From positions 94,196,501 to 94,260,500 of the forward strand of contig JAZBRS010000020.1 of NCBI GenBank assembly GCA_037176725.1: DNA of 64,000 nucleotides, in the 5' to 3' direction. The position numbers and the translations under genes were made by a program. This stretch comes from Posidonia oceanica (taxonomy: Eukaryota; Streptophyta; Magnoliopsida; Alismatales; Posidoniaceae). The notes beneath the pieces are model-generated. The model was given only the letters and a program-made list of their open reading frames with translations, was not told where the DNA came from and did not search any database. The first letter of the stretch is position 1, and each line of letters opens with the position of its first letter. Below, piece after piece: positions 1-12,340 of the stretch.

Positions 1-72
1 CGCCGATCAACAGAACTTGAGCGCAAAATGGATGACATCATGGGCTATCTATGTGATAGATTCCCTCAATGA
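1..72 (+). CDS. C-terminal 23 codons of an ORF of element H
   Basis: Frame 1 is open from the left edge to a TGA at 70-72. It encodes a short charged tail ending in CDRFPQ. The piece is too short to name the product. In SIRE-type elements an extra coiled-coil or envelope-like ORF sits between pol and the 3' polypurine tracts, and the position fits that. The end of pol is the alternative. Confidence 0.4.
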   Translation, partial: RRSTELERKMDDIMGYLCDRFPQ

Positions 73-1020
73 AACATATTTGTATCTTCCGTTGTATTGG
101 CTATCTTGTGGTGTACCCTTTACTTTCATTGAAAATGGATCAAACTCTGACATTTTACCTTAAATCTAGTTTAATGAATGATGCATTTCATTCAATTTTA
201 TGAAACTTGTGAATGAATGCTATATGAATGATGTGTTTCATTCATTTTGGTTTTGTGTATGTAGTTATTAATCTTACAAATGGTGTATGATACATGAAAT
301 CAAATTACATGATTCATGTCTATTAAATACTTGAAATTTGCCTATGCATATATTGATATATAATATTGCTTTGCATGATTTTAATTATGCATGCTTGGTG
401 AATAAGGGAACATAATGAGTACTCAAAAATTGGCATTTTTAAAATCCTTACTATTGATACCCTTCAAGATGATTTGGTTGCTTTTTAAAGGTTTATGAGT
501 CTATATGCTTGAAGTGAGGGGGAGCTAAATAAATAGCATCTATCATAAGTTTCTGTTAATATCATAAGTATAAAACTTGCTTTAAAATATTGTCTTTAAA
601 ACTTATGATTCTAGTATGACAATATTCCAGAAGTTAGAATTATAACTATGATTCTAGTTATAAATATCTACTATGATCCTCATAAACCTATTTCTCCAAA
701 AAGTATACTGATTTTGTACTTCCTATGTTTGTTTTTGAACAAAATTGATTTTGGGCAATTATAGTTTGCTTATTTTTGTTTCTAACAAAAAAGGGGGAGA
801 ATTAAGGATATGCTATAAAATGATATGAAATATTTATGCTATGAATCACTTTGCATATATATAGATGATATGAAATATATAAGCAAAATTTTAGAATTAA
901 GGCTATGCACATACTATAAAAAATAGGGGGAGCATACATGATAGAGCACTTGTTATCTTTAACATATTTCAGTATGCATATTGATAGGGGGAGCATATAA
1001 GTTGTAATTTTTGTCATCAT

Positions 1021-1035
1021 CAAAAAGAGGGAGAT
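1021..1035 (+). other. Polypurine tract of H
   Basis: The purine run aaaaagagggagat directly precedes the LTR start TGTTGG at 1036, where the plus-strand primer for reverse transcription is expected. Confidence 0.7.
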
Positions 1036-2166
1036 TGTTGGAAAATATTCCAAATGTATATGTTATTTTGATGATAAATATGATATGATTTTATATGCTT
1101 AACATGATTATTTGAGAATGATATAGCATGATTCAATATGAGATGCAAAGGAAGAACAAAGTGATTACAATCAAATTCAGAGCATCCAAGAAGACTGAAA
1201 TATATGCCGAAGGATAGAAAAACAGTGTGTATGCAATTTAGTTATAAATGTTGTAAATTTATTTATGATTGCTTGTAAAAGATTGTAAAGGTGTAAAATG
1301 ATCTTCTGAGATAAAACAATTGTATAGAAAATAGGTATACAAATTATCTAAACAGAATGTACTTCAAAGTCCATAAATGGCACTCCATTTTAAAACGGCA
1401 TTCCGTTTTGGTAATGGACTCTATAGTAATGGGCCACAAGGGTTTGGACGAAAGATAAGAAGAAACGTGCCAAAACGGTACCCCGTTGAAGAGTAACATT
1501 GAACGGCACTCCAGTCCGGAACGGCACTCCGTTTTGGTCGTGAGTTGGAAAAGCAGTGAATTTTGACGCTCCGTTTAACTAGCCGTTTTAGAACATTGGA
1601 GAATATTTCTAGTCGTTTGAGACACACTTGGGTTGGGTTTTCTCCTATAAATAGGACCCATATTGGACCTCCAAGGGCACACCTTCATACTCCAACATAC
1701 TAAGGTCTCATACTAGAGCAAAGAGCTTCAATTCCACCATCAAGAGCTTCCCAAGCCATACTTGAGCAACTACGCTGATTCTCTACTTCCGTGCTTGGCA
1801 AAAAGAGGGTACAATCTGTTACTGTACAATTTACCAAGAATAGTCTTCTCTAGGTTGGAGAAGGGGCAAAGTGACGTTGCAAGGATTTGTTCAAGGGACT
1901 TTTCAACAATCAAGTAAGTGTATCTTTTAGTTTAAAGATTAAGGAACCTTAAGGTGATCTTGAGAGAGTGGACTAGGCTGGGATTTGGCCGAACCACTAT
2001 AACTTGTTGTTATATTGTTTCATTATCTCTCTCCCTCTTTCTATGTATGCTTTGATTATTTAGAACAACTTGAGATCCACTTGTTTATATTTAAAAGAGC
2101 AAATAGTAAACATATATTAGTTTAATCTCTATTCACCCCCCTCTAGAGAAGCCATTTGATCCAACA
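1036..2166 (+). mobile_element. 3' LTR of copia element H (1131 bp)
   Basis: The LTR begins TGTTGG and ends CCAACA. It is preceded by a polypurine tract and followed by sequence that aligns with gag of element D near 50228, so the right border is clear. The 5' partner lies outside the window, so the 5-bp duplication (gatgc expected at 2167-2171) cannot be checked. A TATA box (tataaatag) lies at 1646-1654. The stretch 1385-1620 holds several copies of an inverted motif built on ACGGCACTCCGTT. Confidence 0.8.
1646..1654 (+). promoter_or_regulatory. TATA box of the H LTR
   Basis: The motif tataaatag sits in a context (tctcctataaataggaccc) typical of plant core promoters, in the middle of the LTR where the U3/R boundary is expected. 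Confidence 0.6.
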
Positions 2167-2668
2167 GATGCTGATGGAGGTGCAGAAGTGGATGCCTCAT
2201 GAGTGTCGATCACAACGGTCTTCGACTCAATCAGGTCTTGAATAGCGTCCCGCAGCGTGAGACATCTATCCGTCGAGTGCCCTACGACTCAATGGAAGCT
2301 GTAGAAAAGATTCGCTTTGTGCCAATGCGGAAGTGGGTTTGGCATTGGGCGAATCTCGAGGAACCTCAGGAGCGGCGCAACCTTAGGGAGGACGACACTC
2401 AGCGGTTCCGCCAGTGAGGCGATATGGCACTGATTTGTGAGGAGTCGTCTCTACCCTTGGTATTGTCCTTGCCGAACCGGTGCAGCAAGATAGATCGGTC
2501 GGACAGCGATTGTGATTTGTGGAGTGGGAGGTGCCCTATGTGCAGGTGTGTACATTACTTGATTCGGGGCAGGCTGAGCCGCCAAATGAATGGGCTCAGC
2601 AGGGGAATTGACGTATGCAACAGCGGTTTTCGGAGGATTCTTCTTCCTAGGGCTGTTGTTGTTGCTGC
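2167..2668 (-). pseudogene. gag: Gag C-terminal fragment of element C
   Basis: Read on the minus strand this aligns with gag of element D at about 50228-50735. It includes the retroviral-like knuckle region FYSFH...GHSTDRC near 2270 followed by LRDAIQDLIE. The first cysteine of the usual C-x-x-H...GH...C box is missing here and in D, and a TAG stop follows the histidine. To the right it stops at solo LTR E, beyond which gag resumes at 17209. To the left it stops at copia element H. It is non-functional. Confidence 0.75.
2664..2668. repeat. Left target-site duplication of E (gctgc)
   Basis: The bases gctgc recur at 17209-17213, directly after the other end of solo LTR E once element A is removed. 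The match could be extended to six bases (gctgcc). Confidence 0.6.
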
Positions 2669-2739
2669 CCTAGACACCCCATTTTTTTTGACAAACTGTG
2701 TTGGTGGTTTTCTCCAAAACCCACATCCAAACCCATTAT

Positions 2740-3150
2740 TTTCCAAACCAAATCCATTCTCAAAGCCCATTTCTTCTTTCTTTTCTTTCTTTTTCCCTTT
2801 TTTCTTCTTCTTCAAACCAAGCCGAAGCCCTTCTTTTTTTTCTTTTCTTTCTCTTCTCCTTTTTTCTTCTTCAAAAAACCTAGCCCAAGCCCAGCCCATC
2901 TTCTTTTTCTTTTTTTTCTTCTCCTTCCTTCTTCCTCTCTTTCTTTCTTTCTTTCGTTTTTTCCTTCCCTTCTCCTACAACCAAACCCAACTCCCTCTCC
3001 TTCTTTCTCTTTCTTTCTTTCTTTCATTTTTCTTTTCTTTCCTTCAGCTTCTCCTCCAGCCTAGCCCACTTTCTCTCCTCCTTTCTTTCTTTCCTCCTTC
3101 CTTTCTTTTTTTGTTTCTTTTCTCCTTCCTTTTTCTCCTCTGCACCTTCA
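2740..3150 (+). repeat. Pyrimidine-rich low-complexity tract in LTR E
   Basis: TTTC/CTTT runs with tttctttctttctttc blocks dominate. The complementary purine tract lies at the same place in F (about 29880-30130) and in the D LTR (about 36700-37150), so it is a family feature. Phe/Ser/Leu-rich open frames here follow from the composition. Confidence 0.8.
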
Positions 3151-4529
3151 GCTCATGGCCCATTCCTCTCCTCCCTTCTTTTTTTCCTTTCTTTCTTTCT
3201 TCTCCATGGCCCGCGCAGCTGTTGCAACACTTGCCTCCTGCCTCCTGTCTTCTTCCTCCCCACTGCCACACAAAGCCTTCAGCAGCTTCAAGCCTCCTCG
3301 ACACAGGCTTCAACCCATACTTACTTCCCCTCCCATCTCACTTACTCCTCCACCACTTGCCTCTCTCACAGAACCCCTTCACCGCCTCACCGGCCTGACA
3401 GAGGAGGCGATAGCAACCTTATCCCTACCATTCCCTGCCACTCCTTCCCACTTGGGATCACAGCAACAAAACACATAGTAGCTGCCACAATTCACCAGTC
3501 TTTTTGGCTTCAGCAATTCACCACAATTCACCCACAAGTAGCAGCCGCAACCCATTTTCCTAAAACACTGAGACCCATTCACGCAGCAGCACTCCATCCA
3601 CTCCTAGCCTCTCACCGTCCTTGCCCCACTCCAGCACCCACCGGAGATCCCACCATCAAGAGAGAAAGCCACACTGTGAGAGAGAGGAAGAGAATTTTGA
3701 TTGTTGCAGAGAACCACCCAATTTCTAGAGAGAGAGCCGAGGGGTAGAAGAGCATTCAATTTCCTCGTTGAGCTCCAGAGCACGCCGTGCAACTCAACCC
3801 GATCATGCTGAGCAGCTACCGCCGCCTCTAGCACCTCCTTCGCATGCGACGTTGCCGACCGCACCCACTTGAGGTCGGTAGCCTCCTCCGCACGCGCACT
3901 CAGGTAATGGTTCCTTTCCCGAGTTTTGTCATGTTCGTCTCTTGCTTTTCCACTTCTTTCCTATGCATTTTGTTTCGCTTTTCCTCTTTCTCGCGCTCAC
4001 CGGATTCTTCCTCTTCCCCGACAGCGTTCACTGGCAGAGCTGCACGTCGCTGCATCAGCCGCCTCCGCTCCTCTGGATTGCTCCCTCACCTTCTCTGGAC
4101 ATTGAGGAACCCGCTTGGAACTCACTCGTGCCCTGCCGAGGCCTCTAGCACCGTCAACAATCGGAGCGACGCCTATCACGATCCTCCGACGTCGGGGGAG
4201 TGGCCTGCGCATTGTCACGGCTCGGCGAAGCTCCCCTTGCGCTCAGAATCTCCTCCCCTTGCTTCCAAGCCATTCCTTTTGGCTGGAAGTCCTTTGGTTC
4301 GCAACAGCACATCTTCGTCTTCAGCTCCGGCAGCCTTCAATGCTCCTCCGGCGACCTGCTGCGTCTTTGCCGTCGCCCGAGCACGCCGCCTCTTCGCCCG
4401 CAGAGCTCTACTGCACCTCCGCCGAGCTCGCCATGCCACCGCTTAGGTCGAAGACAGCCTCCATCACGCTGCCCACCCCCTTCATCGGCAGATGGCACGT
4501 TGGCAGCCATGGTTACTGTGCTATTAGTT

Positions 4530-5760
4530 TCATTTAACTCTCTGTTTTTTTTTACCTTATTACATTGAATTTTAGTTCAATACTTTATTTTATTTGTATT
4601 CAAGTCCTGCATCAGATTAGCATGTCATTTAATTTTGATTTTTAACCTGATTGCATTGCATTTTAGTTCAGTACTTTATTTTATTTGCATTCAAGTCCTG
4701 CATCAGTTTAACATGTCATTTAATTTTGATTTTTAACCTTATTGCATTGCATTTTAGTTCAGTACTTTATTTTATTTGCATTCAAGTCCTACATCAGATT
4801 AGCATGTCATTTAATTTTGATTTTTAACCTTATTGCATTGCATTTTAGTTTAGTACTTTATTTTATTTGCATTCAAGTCCTGCATCAGTTTAGCAAGTCA
4901 TTTAATTTTGAATTTTAACCTTATTGCATTGCATTTAAGTTCAGTACTTTATTTTATTTGCATTCAAGTCCTGCTTCAGATTAGCATGTCATTTAATTTT
5001 GATTTTTAACCTTATTGCATTGCATTTTAGTTCAGTACTTTATTTTATTTGCATTCAAGTCCTGCATCAGTTTAGCATGTCATTTAATTTTGATTTTTAA
5101 CCTTATTGCATTGCATTTTAGTTTAGTACTTTATTTTATTTGCATTCAAGTCCTGCATCAGTTTAGCAAGTCATTTAATTTTGAATTTTAACCTTATTGC
5201 ATTGCATTTAAGTTCAGTACTTTATTTTATTTGCATTCAAGTCTTGCTTCAGATTAGCATGTCATTTAATTTTGATTTTTAACCTTATTGCATTGCATTT
5301 TAGTTCAGTACTTTATTTTATTTGCATTCAAGTCCTACATCAGATTAGCATGTCATTTAATTTTGATTTTTAACCGTATTGCATTGCATTTTAGTTAGTA
5401 CTTTTTTTTATTTGCATTCAAGTCCTGCATCAGTTTAGCATGTCATTTAATTTTGATTTTTAACCTTATTGCATTGCATTTATGTTCAATACTTTATTTT
5501 ATTTGCATTCAAGTCCTGCATCAGTTTAGCATGTCATTTAATTTTGATTTTTAACTTTATTGCATTGCATTTAAGTTCTGTACTTTATTTTATTTTCATT
5601 CAAGTCCTGAATCAGTTTAGCATGTCATTTAATTTTGATTTTTAACTTTATTGCATTGCATTTAAGTTCAAAGTTTATTTTATTTGCACTTAAGTCCTGT
5701 ATCAGTTCCAGCAACCATTTAATTTTGTTTTTTAACTATATTGCATTGCATTTTAGTCCA
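4530..5760 (+). repeat. 91-bp tandem repeat array in LTR E
   Basis: About a dozen head-to-tail copies of a unit containing gtcatttaattttgattt and attgcattgcattttagtt. Anchor positions 4624, 4715, 4806, 4897, 4988, 5079, 5170, 5261, 5352, 5442, 5533 and 5624 are spaced 91 bp apart, with one gap of 90. Decayed copies continue to about 6100. The LTRs of F and D carry the same 91-bp periodicity in a few copies. Confidence 0.9.
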
Positions 5761-6099
5761 ACATTTTAGTTTAATTGCATTTGGGTCCTACCTACATCTA
5801 GAAGTCATTTAATTGCAATTTTCAAACTATATTGCATTGCATTTTAATCCAGCACTTTAGTTTAATTGCATTTAGGTCCTGCCTGCATCTAGAAGTCATT
5901 TAATTGCATTTTTTAAACTATATTGCATTGCATTTTAATCTAGCACTTTAGTTTAATTGCATTTAGGTCCTGCCTACATCTAGAAGTCATTTAATTGCAT
6001 TTTTTAAACTATATTACATTGCATTTTAATCCAGCACTTTAATTTATTTACATATATGTCCTACATGCATTAATCTTTCATTTAATTTTATTTAGCAAC

Positions 6100-7030
6100 C
6101 ATATTGCACTGCAATTTAATACAACAGTTTATTTTAACTGCATGCTAATCCAAATGTTAAACTGTTGCATGTTTCCGTGTGCATTCTGCTTTGCAATTTA
6201 ACCCAATAGTTTATTTTAATTACATGATAATCCAAATCTTAAACTATTGCATGCTTTCATGTCTATATTGCTTTGCAATTTAATACAACAGTTTATTTTA
6301 ATCGCATGTTAGTCCTAATCCTAAACTGTTGCATGCTTGCATTTTTATTTTTGCATTGCATGTAAGTCTAGCATGTTTTCTATATTGCATGTAGGTCCAA
6401 ATGTTGCATGCATTCGTAATTGTTCTGTCTTGCACATAAACCTTATAGTTTTCCAATATTGCATGTTAGTCCTTATCTTTTTCTATTGCACGCATTCATT
6501 TAACCGATGTTGCATTTTGCCTTTGCTTGCTTGCCATGTTGCACCATTAGCTTTCATTGCACTTTAACTAATGCATTGCATCTTTTTCATAACATTGCAC
6601 TTAATTCCAATAGTTTCTTTTTATTGCATTTAGGTCCAATCTTTTGAACTGTTGCATGCATTGCACTTGCATGGCATTGTATGTTATCCCTTGCACTTTT
6701 CCCAGCATCATTAGTTGCATTGCATGTAGAACCTCATTGCATTGCATGCATACATGGGCATATTGCATTTAGACCCCTAATCTGATCTCTATTGCCTTAT
6801 AACTTGCATTGCATGCATTGTTTTCTCGATCTGTTTTCTCGAGCATGTAGATTAGGCTTTATCGTCTTTGTTTTGCTTCCCCTTCACATGCTGTCCCTTG
6901 CATTGTATGTTTTTCTGCTTCTATTTTGTTTCCCTTTGCATATCGCCTCGCATTGCATGGTTTTCTTCACCGTTTTGATTTATCACCTGCATTGCATTTG
7001 GGGAAGTGATGCTTACTGTCTAGAGTTCTT
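6100..7030 (+). repeat. TTGCAT-rich degenerate region of LTR E
   Basis: The stretch is dense in TTGCATTGCATG words and decayed repeats of the 91-bp unit. Related ATGCAATGC-rich stretches occur in F (about 27000-28100) and in the D LTR (about 34140-35300). No coding signal is seen. Confidence 0.7.
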
Positions 7031-7513
7031 ATGAACCAGAGCACGTCCGGTTCAGAACACTGGTAGTGCTGCTAAGCACATAAATTGCACGTTTAATTCC
7101 TTGCACGCATCTTGGCACCTAGAGCATACATTTGAGCATGTAATTAAGCATTCATGGCATTTAAAGCATGCATCTTCCTGCATATGCGAGCGAGAAGCCT
7201 AGAAAGACCAATTCCGGATGTACCGAGGGTGCCTAACACCTTCCTCGTGCGTAACAGGAGTCCTTACCCTTTCTCTTGGCATGCAATGACCATTATGCCC
7301 TCATCGTAGGCACGAGTCATATCTTTGCATAGCATTGCATCCCATTTGCAAGTTTTCATGCATTTTCCCTGGTTTTCCTTGTCGCCCGATTTAATAGACT
7401 AGGTGGCGACTCCGAATTTGCTTTATCTTTGTTTCTCCTCCTTTTTCAGTATTTTTGAGTCGAGTTTCCTTCCTCGGATCCACCTGCCCATAGTGGCCTA
7501 TTTTCGGTCAGTG

Positions 7514-7518
7514 CACGC
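7514..7518. repeat. Left target-site duplication of element A (cacgc)
   Basis: The bases cacgc directly precede the 5' LTR of A and pair with cacgt at 17157-17161. One mismatch suggests an old insertion. Confidence 0.75.
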
Positions 7519-9121
7519 TGTAGATATCCCATTTTCGCATTTCTAGAGTTCATAGAGGACAGGAACTTCTAAGACACCCAGATCACATAACTAATGCTTA
7601 ATAACATATTTTTTCGGAGTTCTCATGATTTGCTTAAAAACAAGGCTTAATTTTACTTGACTCAAAGTTGTTAGCTGTGGTAGAGCTAATGCACTCAGAC
7701 TCATGGCAAGTCCAAGTACCTTGAGCACACTTTATCCCACTCGAATCTGTGGCAGATTTGAGTTAAAGAAGATGTTTTTATGATTTCATGAGATCTCTGA
7801 AGTATTCGAGCTTTTATCACGTTTCTCTGGATTAAACTTAAAAGACAGGGTTAAAAATACAAAAGACTTAGCTAGTTGCCTCTCACAGTGGCGACATAGC
7901 CAGATGCCTTTCAGAGGGGCGACTGGACTGTGCAGGTGCTAGGAAGACAGGCGACTAGCACTATTTCTCTCTCTCCAGCTTAATATCAATATCCTGGGCA
8001 TTAATATAATATACGGGAATTTTATAAGCTATTATAACATTTTTCCGTAAATCATTGATATTCATGTGATTTTCTAGCATTTAATATAAGGTATAACACA
8101 TATATCATAAATAAAATAATCAAAGAACAATCTAGAAAATCCTAGGTGGCTTCAAAACAAATATCTTGATTTTTAACATGTTTTAATATGCTAATCAAAT
8201 CCCTAAAATTCAGAATCCAATCCCTTAGAATCTCCTAAAAATCAGAAACAAATATTTTAGTTGCTGGAATAGTGCTACAGGTAGGCGCCACTATATGTGG
8301 CGACTAGCTGACGTGGACTCTGCTAACCTGGTCACGCGGTGTTTCTCCAGCATTTTCCTCTTTCTTTTCGGGAGATATTTGTCCCGGTCGCCCCCTTATG
8401 CGGTGACTAACCCTAAAAATCAATGTTCTTCTAGAAACTTCTAGAAACTTCCTAGGGTTGAGCCACCCGTATCCCACAGACCTATAAAAAGCCTCCGTCA
8501 GTCAGTGCACGAGAGGAGGCCAATTTCAAGATTTTAGGATTTGGGATCCACATTCAGAGAGAGAATCATCTTCTAAGAGAGAACCCTAGCCTTCATCTTC
8601 AATCCAGAGAAACCCTAGATCCCAGAGATTACTACATCCCACCTAGATCCCAAAGATCTCGAGCATAGCCGGAGCTCCAACTGTGACTCCACTTCCTTAC
8701 TCCACTGCATACAGCACGAGGGTGAAGGGAGTATCTTCCTCCAATCTTTTTTATTTCATTTCATTATTGCATTCCTTAACATAGGACCCATAGCATATGC
8801 ACACGGGGAACAACTCTCGGTTAGTATTAGATTCACTTGTTCATATTATTCTTTGTCTTTTCTTATTATCATTTACTACACACAAACTTATCTAGATCTC
8901 TTATTTTCATTTGTTTTGAAGGAAAAGGAAAACGCTCACGTGACACGAGGAAGCCATTGGACAACATCCTGCCGTCGATCCAACAAACCAAGTACCCACA
9001 TCATCTACATCTCCCTAGGCACCTTGTCTGCTCATTGATAAGTGGTGATCACAATAAAGTTAACAATGTCGTAGAAGCATTGTTATCTTTCATCCAAACA
9101 CCCCCAAAATCCACATCCACA
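7519..9121 (+). mobile_element. 5' LTR of A
   Basis: It runs from TGTAGATATCCC to CCACATCCACA. It contains many GTCGCC/GGCGAC motifs (about 7875-7960 and 8280-8410), a TATA box at 8482-8490 and a leader ending in ACACGAGGAAGCCATTGG-type sequence that also occurs in G. Confidence 0.9.
8482..8490 (+). promoter_or_regulatory. TATA box of A 5' LTR
   Basis: The motif ctataaaaa is conserved at 16516-16524 in the 3' LTR. Transcription would be expected to start about 30 bp downstream, near the cagtgcacg motif. Confidence 0.65.
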
Positions 9122-9125
9122 GATC

Positions 9126-9143
9126 TGGCGATCACGGTGGGAC
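9126..9143 (+). other. Primer binding site of A
   Basis: TGGCGATCACGGTGGGAC lies four bases after the LTR end and starts with the TGG that pairs with a tRNA CCA tail. Element B has the same site with one base changed (TGGCAATCACGGTGGGAC, minus strand at 31195-31212). I could not assign the tRNA from memory. Confidence 0.75.
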
Positions 9144-10662
9144 AGGCTTTAGCCAACCCTCTGTGCTACATGAGTTTTTTCCTTCCTTCCTTCATTTACT
9201 TCTTTAGATCTAGTTGTTTTTCTTTGTTGTTTTCGGTTTAGGAGGCCGTGCGCTTAGGTTTTCACAACTCCTAAACCCCGTAGTGTTTTCTATCATTAGA
9301 ACAGTTTTTCTAACCCAACCACCTTGATCTTAAGGTAGGAGGTCTCGTTAGCACTTTGAGGCAATGACAACCTCCTGTCTAGGGTCGTAGAGGATCGGGT
9401 GTTCTGAAAAACAGAGAACTCCGGTTTCCAGCCGCCCTTTAATCCGGCGCCTGAGTCAGTCGCAGTCCACCGTGGCGACCTCTCCAGGCGCACCCATTAC
9501 TGGTGACTGGATTTGGGTGTTTATTTCATTGCAGATCATTTATTATTTTCAGTAGCCCGTGTTGTTTTTCTTTTAGATCTGCAGTAGTTTAAAATCCAAT
9601 TAACATCCTGTCCACTGTAATTTTAGTTTTTTATTCGGATTTTAGGTTTGTATGTGTCCACCCTTAAGATGGAAACTATCTTATTGATATTAAAGTTAAA
9701 GTTCCTTGAGAAATTCCTTTCCCTAACTAAAATAATCAAACTGAGCGAACCGGGCCAGTGCAAGTCGCTCACCCGTACTCTGTTTGATTAGGATAGTTAG
9801 CTTAAGAACTCAAGGTGTCCTAGGGTTTTATTTTTGACTCCTCTTCCTTAAGTCAAAAATAATCCTTAGTAGATACTTGATACTTTGATATTCCTTGTTT
9901 ATTTATTGTTATGTGGTTTGGTAAGGACTGATCTTAAGGACAGAATCCTAGGTGGTGGGCTCCTCTTTAGAGAGACAAACCCGCCGCCTAGGCCCTCTTG
10001 GTAGACCTTGAACGAAGGTCAAAGAGTGGTACCCGTAAGCCAAAAATCCCATTAATTGTGAACATACAGGTTTAATTAATTGATTAATTATTCACTTCAA
10101 CAAGTAAAACCTATGATCTGTCTGAAACAATGCATTGTTTTATTTTCCTGTTTGTTGCACAGTCTGTCCAAAACAGACCTTGGCTGTTGGAAGAACAGGG
10201 CTTAAGCCGCCTGTTCGGATGGCGTCTCGCTCAGCCACCCTTTCAAATGGTGACCTGTTTGGTCGCCTAACTTACAAGCGACGGCAGGGTAGACGTTCCG
10301 TTCCAGTGTGCATTGTTTGCAGGGATTAAACTGTCACCATTGACAGGTTGCAATAACACCAGAACAGGAACTGTTTACTGTTTTATTTTTACTTTCATCG
10401 AGTCTATATTAAGTAGTGTCATTGAGTCTGTAATTTCCTTTTTCAAGTTTTTTGTAATAATTTAAAAGACAATCTCACAATGGAGCTTTATTGACCAAGT
10501 CAAGAGCGCATCAATGTTACATCTGCCTCGACTTCAACTTCACAGGCACAAGAGCCAAAAACTCCCAACGTTGCACAAGAAGTTGAAGGAGAGAGAGGAG
10601 TAAGCCATTCCTGAACATGGAGTACTTCGTTTGCACACACGCTTCCCGAAGTAACCTCTCCA
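9144..10662 (+). other. Untranslated leader of A
   Basis: A long 5' leader between primer binding site and gag. It contains a conserved ttttcctttc... stretch and scattered short frames but no supported gene. A leader over 1 kb is common in Tat-type elements. Confidence 0.6.
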
Positions 10663-12340
10663 ATGATACCACCTACATCGACTGCTTCCTATCTATCTGA
10701 GGAAGCGACTAATGAGATCTACCAACTCTTGGCACGGCACCACCATTCCTCAATTAGGAGCCTACAAACCTCATCCATCCACCAACCTTCTTTCCTAAAC
10801 CCTCACCAAAACCCACTAATCATGCCCACTCACACATGCACCACACCACTAAACCCCATGGTAAACTTCCCTACCCAAGGTTCATTCACACAATACCACG
10901 CAACACCAACCTATCCTTCCATGCATCAAACCATGCCGTCATACACAACCTACCAACAACCACAATATCTCGGGACATCATACCAACCACAGTATCCCGG
11001 AATAACACACTCACCGCAACCTCCCGTTAACACACAATCATACTACACTCCACATCAATCCCTACTCTTCTCTCCACCATACGACCCTCTATCACCACCG
11101 TTCCACCAAACACATGGGCACCTAAACCAGAAACAACAAGCCATGCCGGGATAGGACATTAAGAGAATGATCTCTGAGGCACTCACAAAGGCGGGGGTTA
11201 CACATAAAGCGCCAATAGGGTTTGACACTGCTAAATTCCCTCATTTTGTTCTTCCATCTGGAATCAAAATGCCGAAGTTGAGGAAATACAGTGGAACAGA
11301 GGATCCAAGAGGCCATCTAGCCACATTTACTATGGATGCTCTGCCTTATCAATACGACAATGGGCTTACTATTTACCTCTTCTTCCAAAGCTTAGAGGGA
11401 GAAGCATTGGGATGGTTCAACATGTTCACAGTATATGATCTCAGTAGCGTCAAGATGGTCCAAGAAAAATTTCTGCTCCAATATGGCCATCGCATCCAGC
11501 ACGAGCCTACAATGAGCGACCTCCTCGCTAAAAGGATGAAACCTGATGAGGAGTTTGCTACTTTTGCAAGTAGATGGAGAGACATGGCTGCAAGGTCCAA
11601 ATGCTACATACCTGAAAGCCAAGCACTTGAGATCATATCCCGTAACACTACAGGAGCACTCAGAATGGGGCTACTGATTAGTGATCTCCAAACATATCCT
11701 CAACTATATGAGCGCGCGGTGAGGTCCTCCGTAACAAAGAAGAGCTACCATTCTTGGAACCTGAGGGGAGGGGCAAGAAAAGACCTCTAGCTATACACTT
11801 GAAGGCGTCATTGGTGACATGGCCCAAGTTTCAATTCAGCAGAGGCAGAAGGGGCAAAGGAACCCCCAATATCAGTCCGGGCAATCGTTTCTGGCCCAAG
11901 GGCAACCAACACAGTACCAAGGGCAGTTAGTGCAGCCAATACAGCATCAACAACAAATGCCACCTAATTACCCAGTACATGCCCAGCAAGGATAGACGAA
12001 TAATGCATACCAGAGGTGACAACAGGGGCAGAGGAACTACCACAGTGTCCCTCCACCGGAAAACTACAAGGGCCCTCAAAGGCAAAGCTACCTGCTGCTT
12101 CCTGAATCAATCCCTGATACATTCAGGATGCTGATTGAAAGTGGAGATCTGCGACTCCCTGAACCTAGGCCAAGTTTTCCAAATGCTGATATGTCCATGC
12201 ACTGCCCTTATCATCGAAACCATGGGCACACCCTTGAAGACTATTTCACTGTCAAAGATAAAATACATAATCTTAATGACAAGGGTGAAATCATGTGGCC
12301 TGAGTTTAAAGCCAGACTGCAAGCAACTCAAGGGGACTAG
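10663..12340 (+). pseudogene. gag: Gag of element A, disrupted
   Basis: The first ~160 residues are rich in Pro, Thr, Gln and Tyr. A TAG at 11152-11154 interrupts the frame, which then continues to 11790 as the capsid-like domain (KYSGTEDPRGHLATF, then FFQSLEGEALGWF near 11385-11415, RWRDMAARS near 11570). The reading moves to frame 2 by 11819 after a frameshift near 11740, with TAG at 11993 and TGA at 12017. It ends after a knuckle-like box CPYHRNHGH near 12205 whose last cysteine is replaced by tyrosine. The domain order is that of Tat gag proteins, which form the virus-like particle. The copy cannot make a full product. Confidence 0.85.

Larger units (their letters stand above)
1..1035 (+). 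mobile_element. 3' internal end of a Ty1/copia SIRE-like element (H)
   Basis: This is the last kilobase of the internal region of a plus-strand copia-type element that enters from the left edge. After a short coding end (1-72) it is AT-rich and non-coding. It carries several purine runs of the gggggag type near 515, 790, 925, 985 and 1027, and the last abuts the LTR. Repeated polypurine tracts after the last ORF are typical of SIRE/Maximus copia elements. No other gene is visible in this stretch. The family call rests on layout and LTR ends only, since no copia pol is in view. Confidence 0.65.
2669..7518 (+). mobile_element. Solo LTR E, main part (family of D and F)
   Basis: This is a plus-strand LTR of about 4.9 kb. 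It is related end to end to the minus-strand LTRs at 25973-30710 and 33054-37694. It starts cctagacacccc where the others read TGTTGACACCCC, so its terminal TG seems mutated. In order it holds a pyrimidine tract, a GC-rich part (about 3600-4500), a 91-bp tandem array, a TTGCAT-rich part and a U5-like end with taatagactaggtggcgact near 7390. Element A interrupts it at 7518, and the last 47 bp are at 17162-17208. No internal region follows, so it is a solo LTR. I trust none of the short ORFs in it. Confidence 0.75.

Noticed and set aside
2424..3398. 324-codon frame rich in Phe, Ser and Leu
   Set aside because: It is the product of a pyrimidine tract in LTR E. The other copies of the LTR do not keep the frame.
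3844..4568. Overlapping Ala/Pro/Arg-rich frames in the GC-rich part of LTR E
   Set aside because: Frames overlap in several phases and are not matched in F (28500-29760) or in the D LTR (35460-36700).
7403..7420. Word tggcgactcc read as a primer binding site after a short LTR end
   Set aside because: The same word lies inside F and the D LTR, whose borders are fixed further out by a perfect duplication (F) and by the polypurine tract layout (D). It is part of U5.
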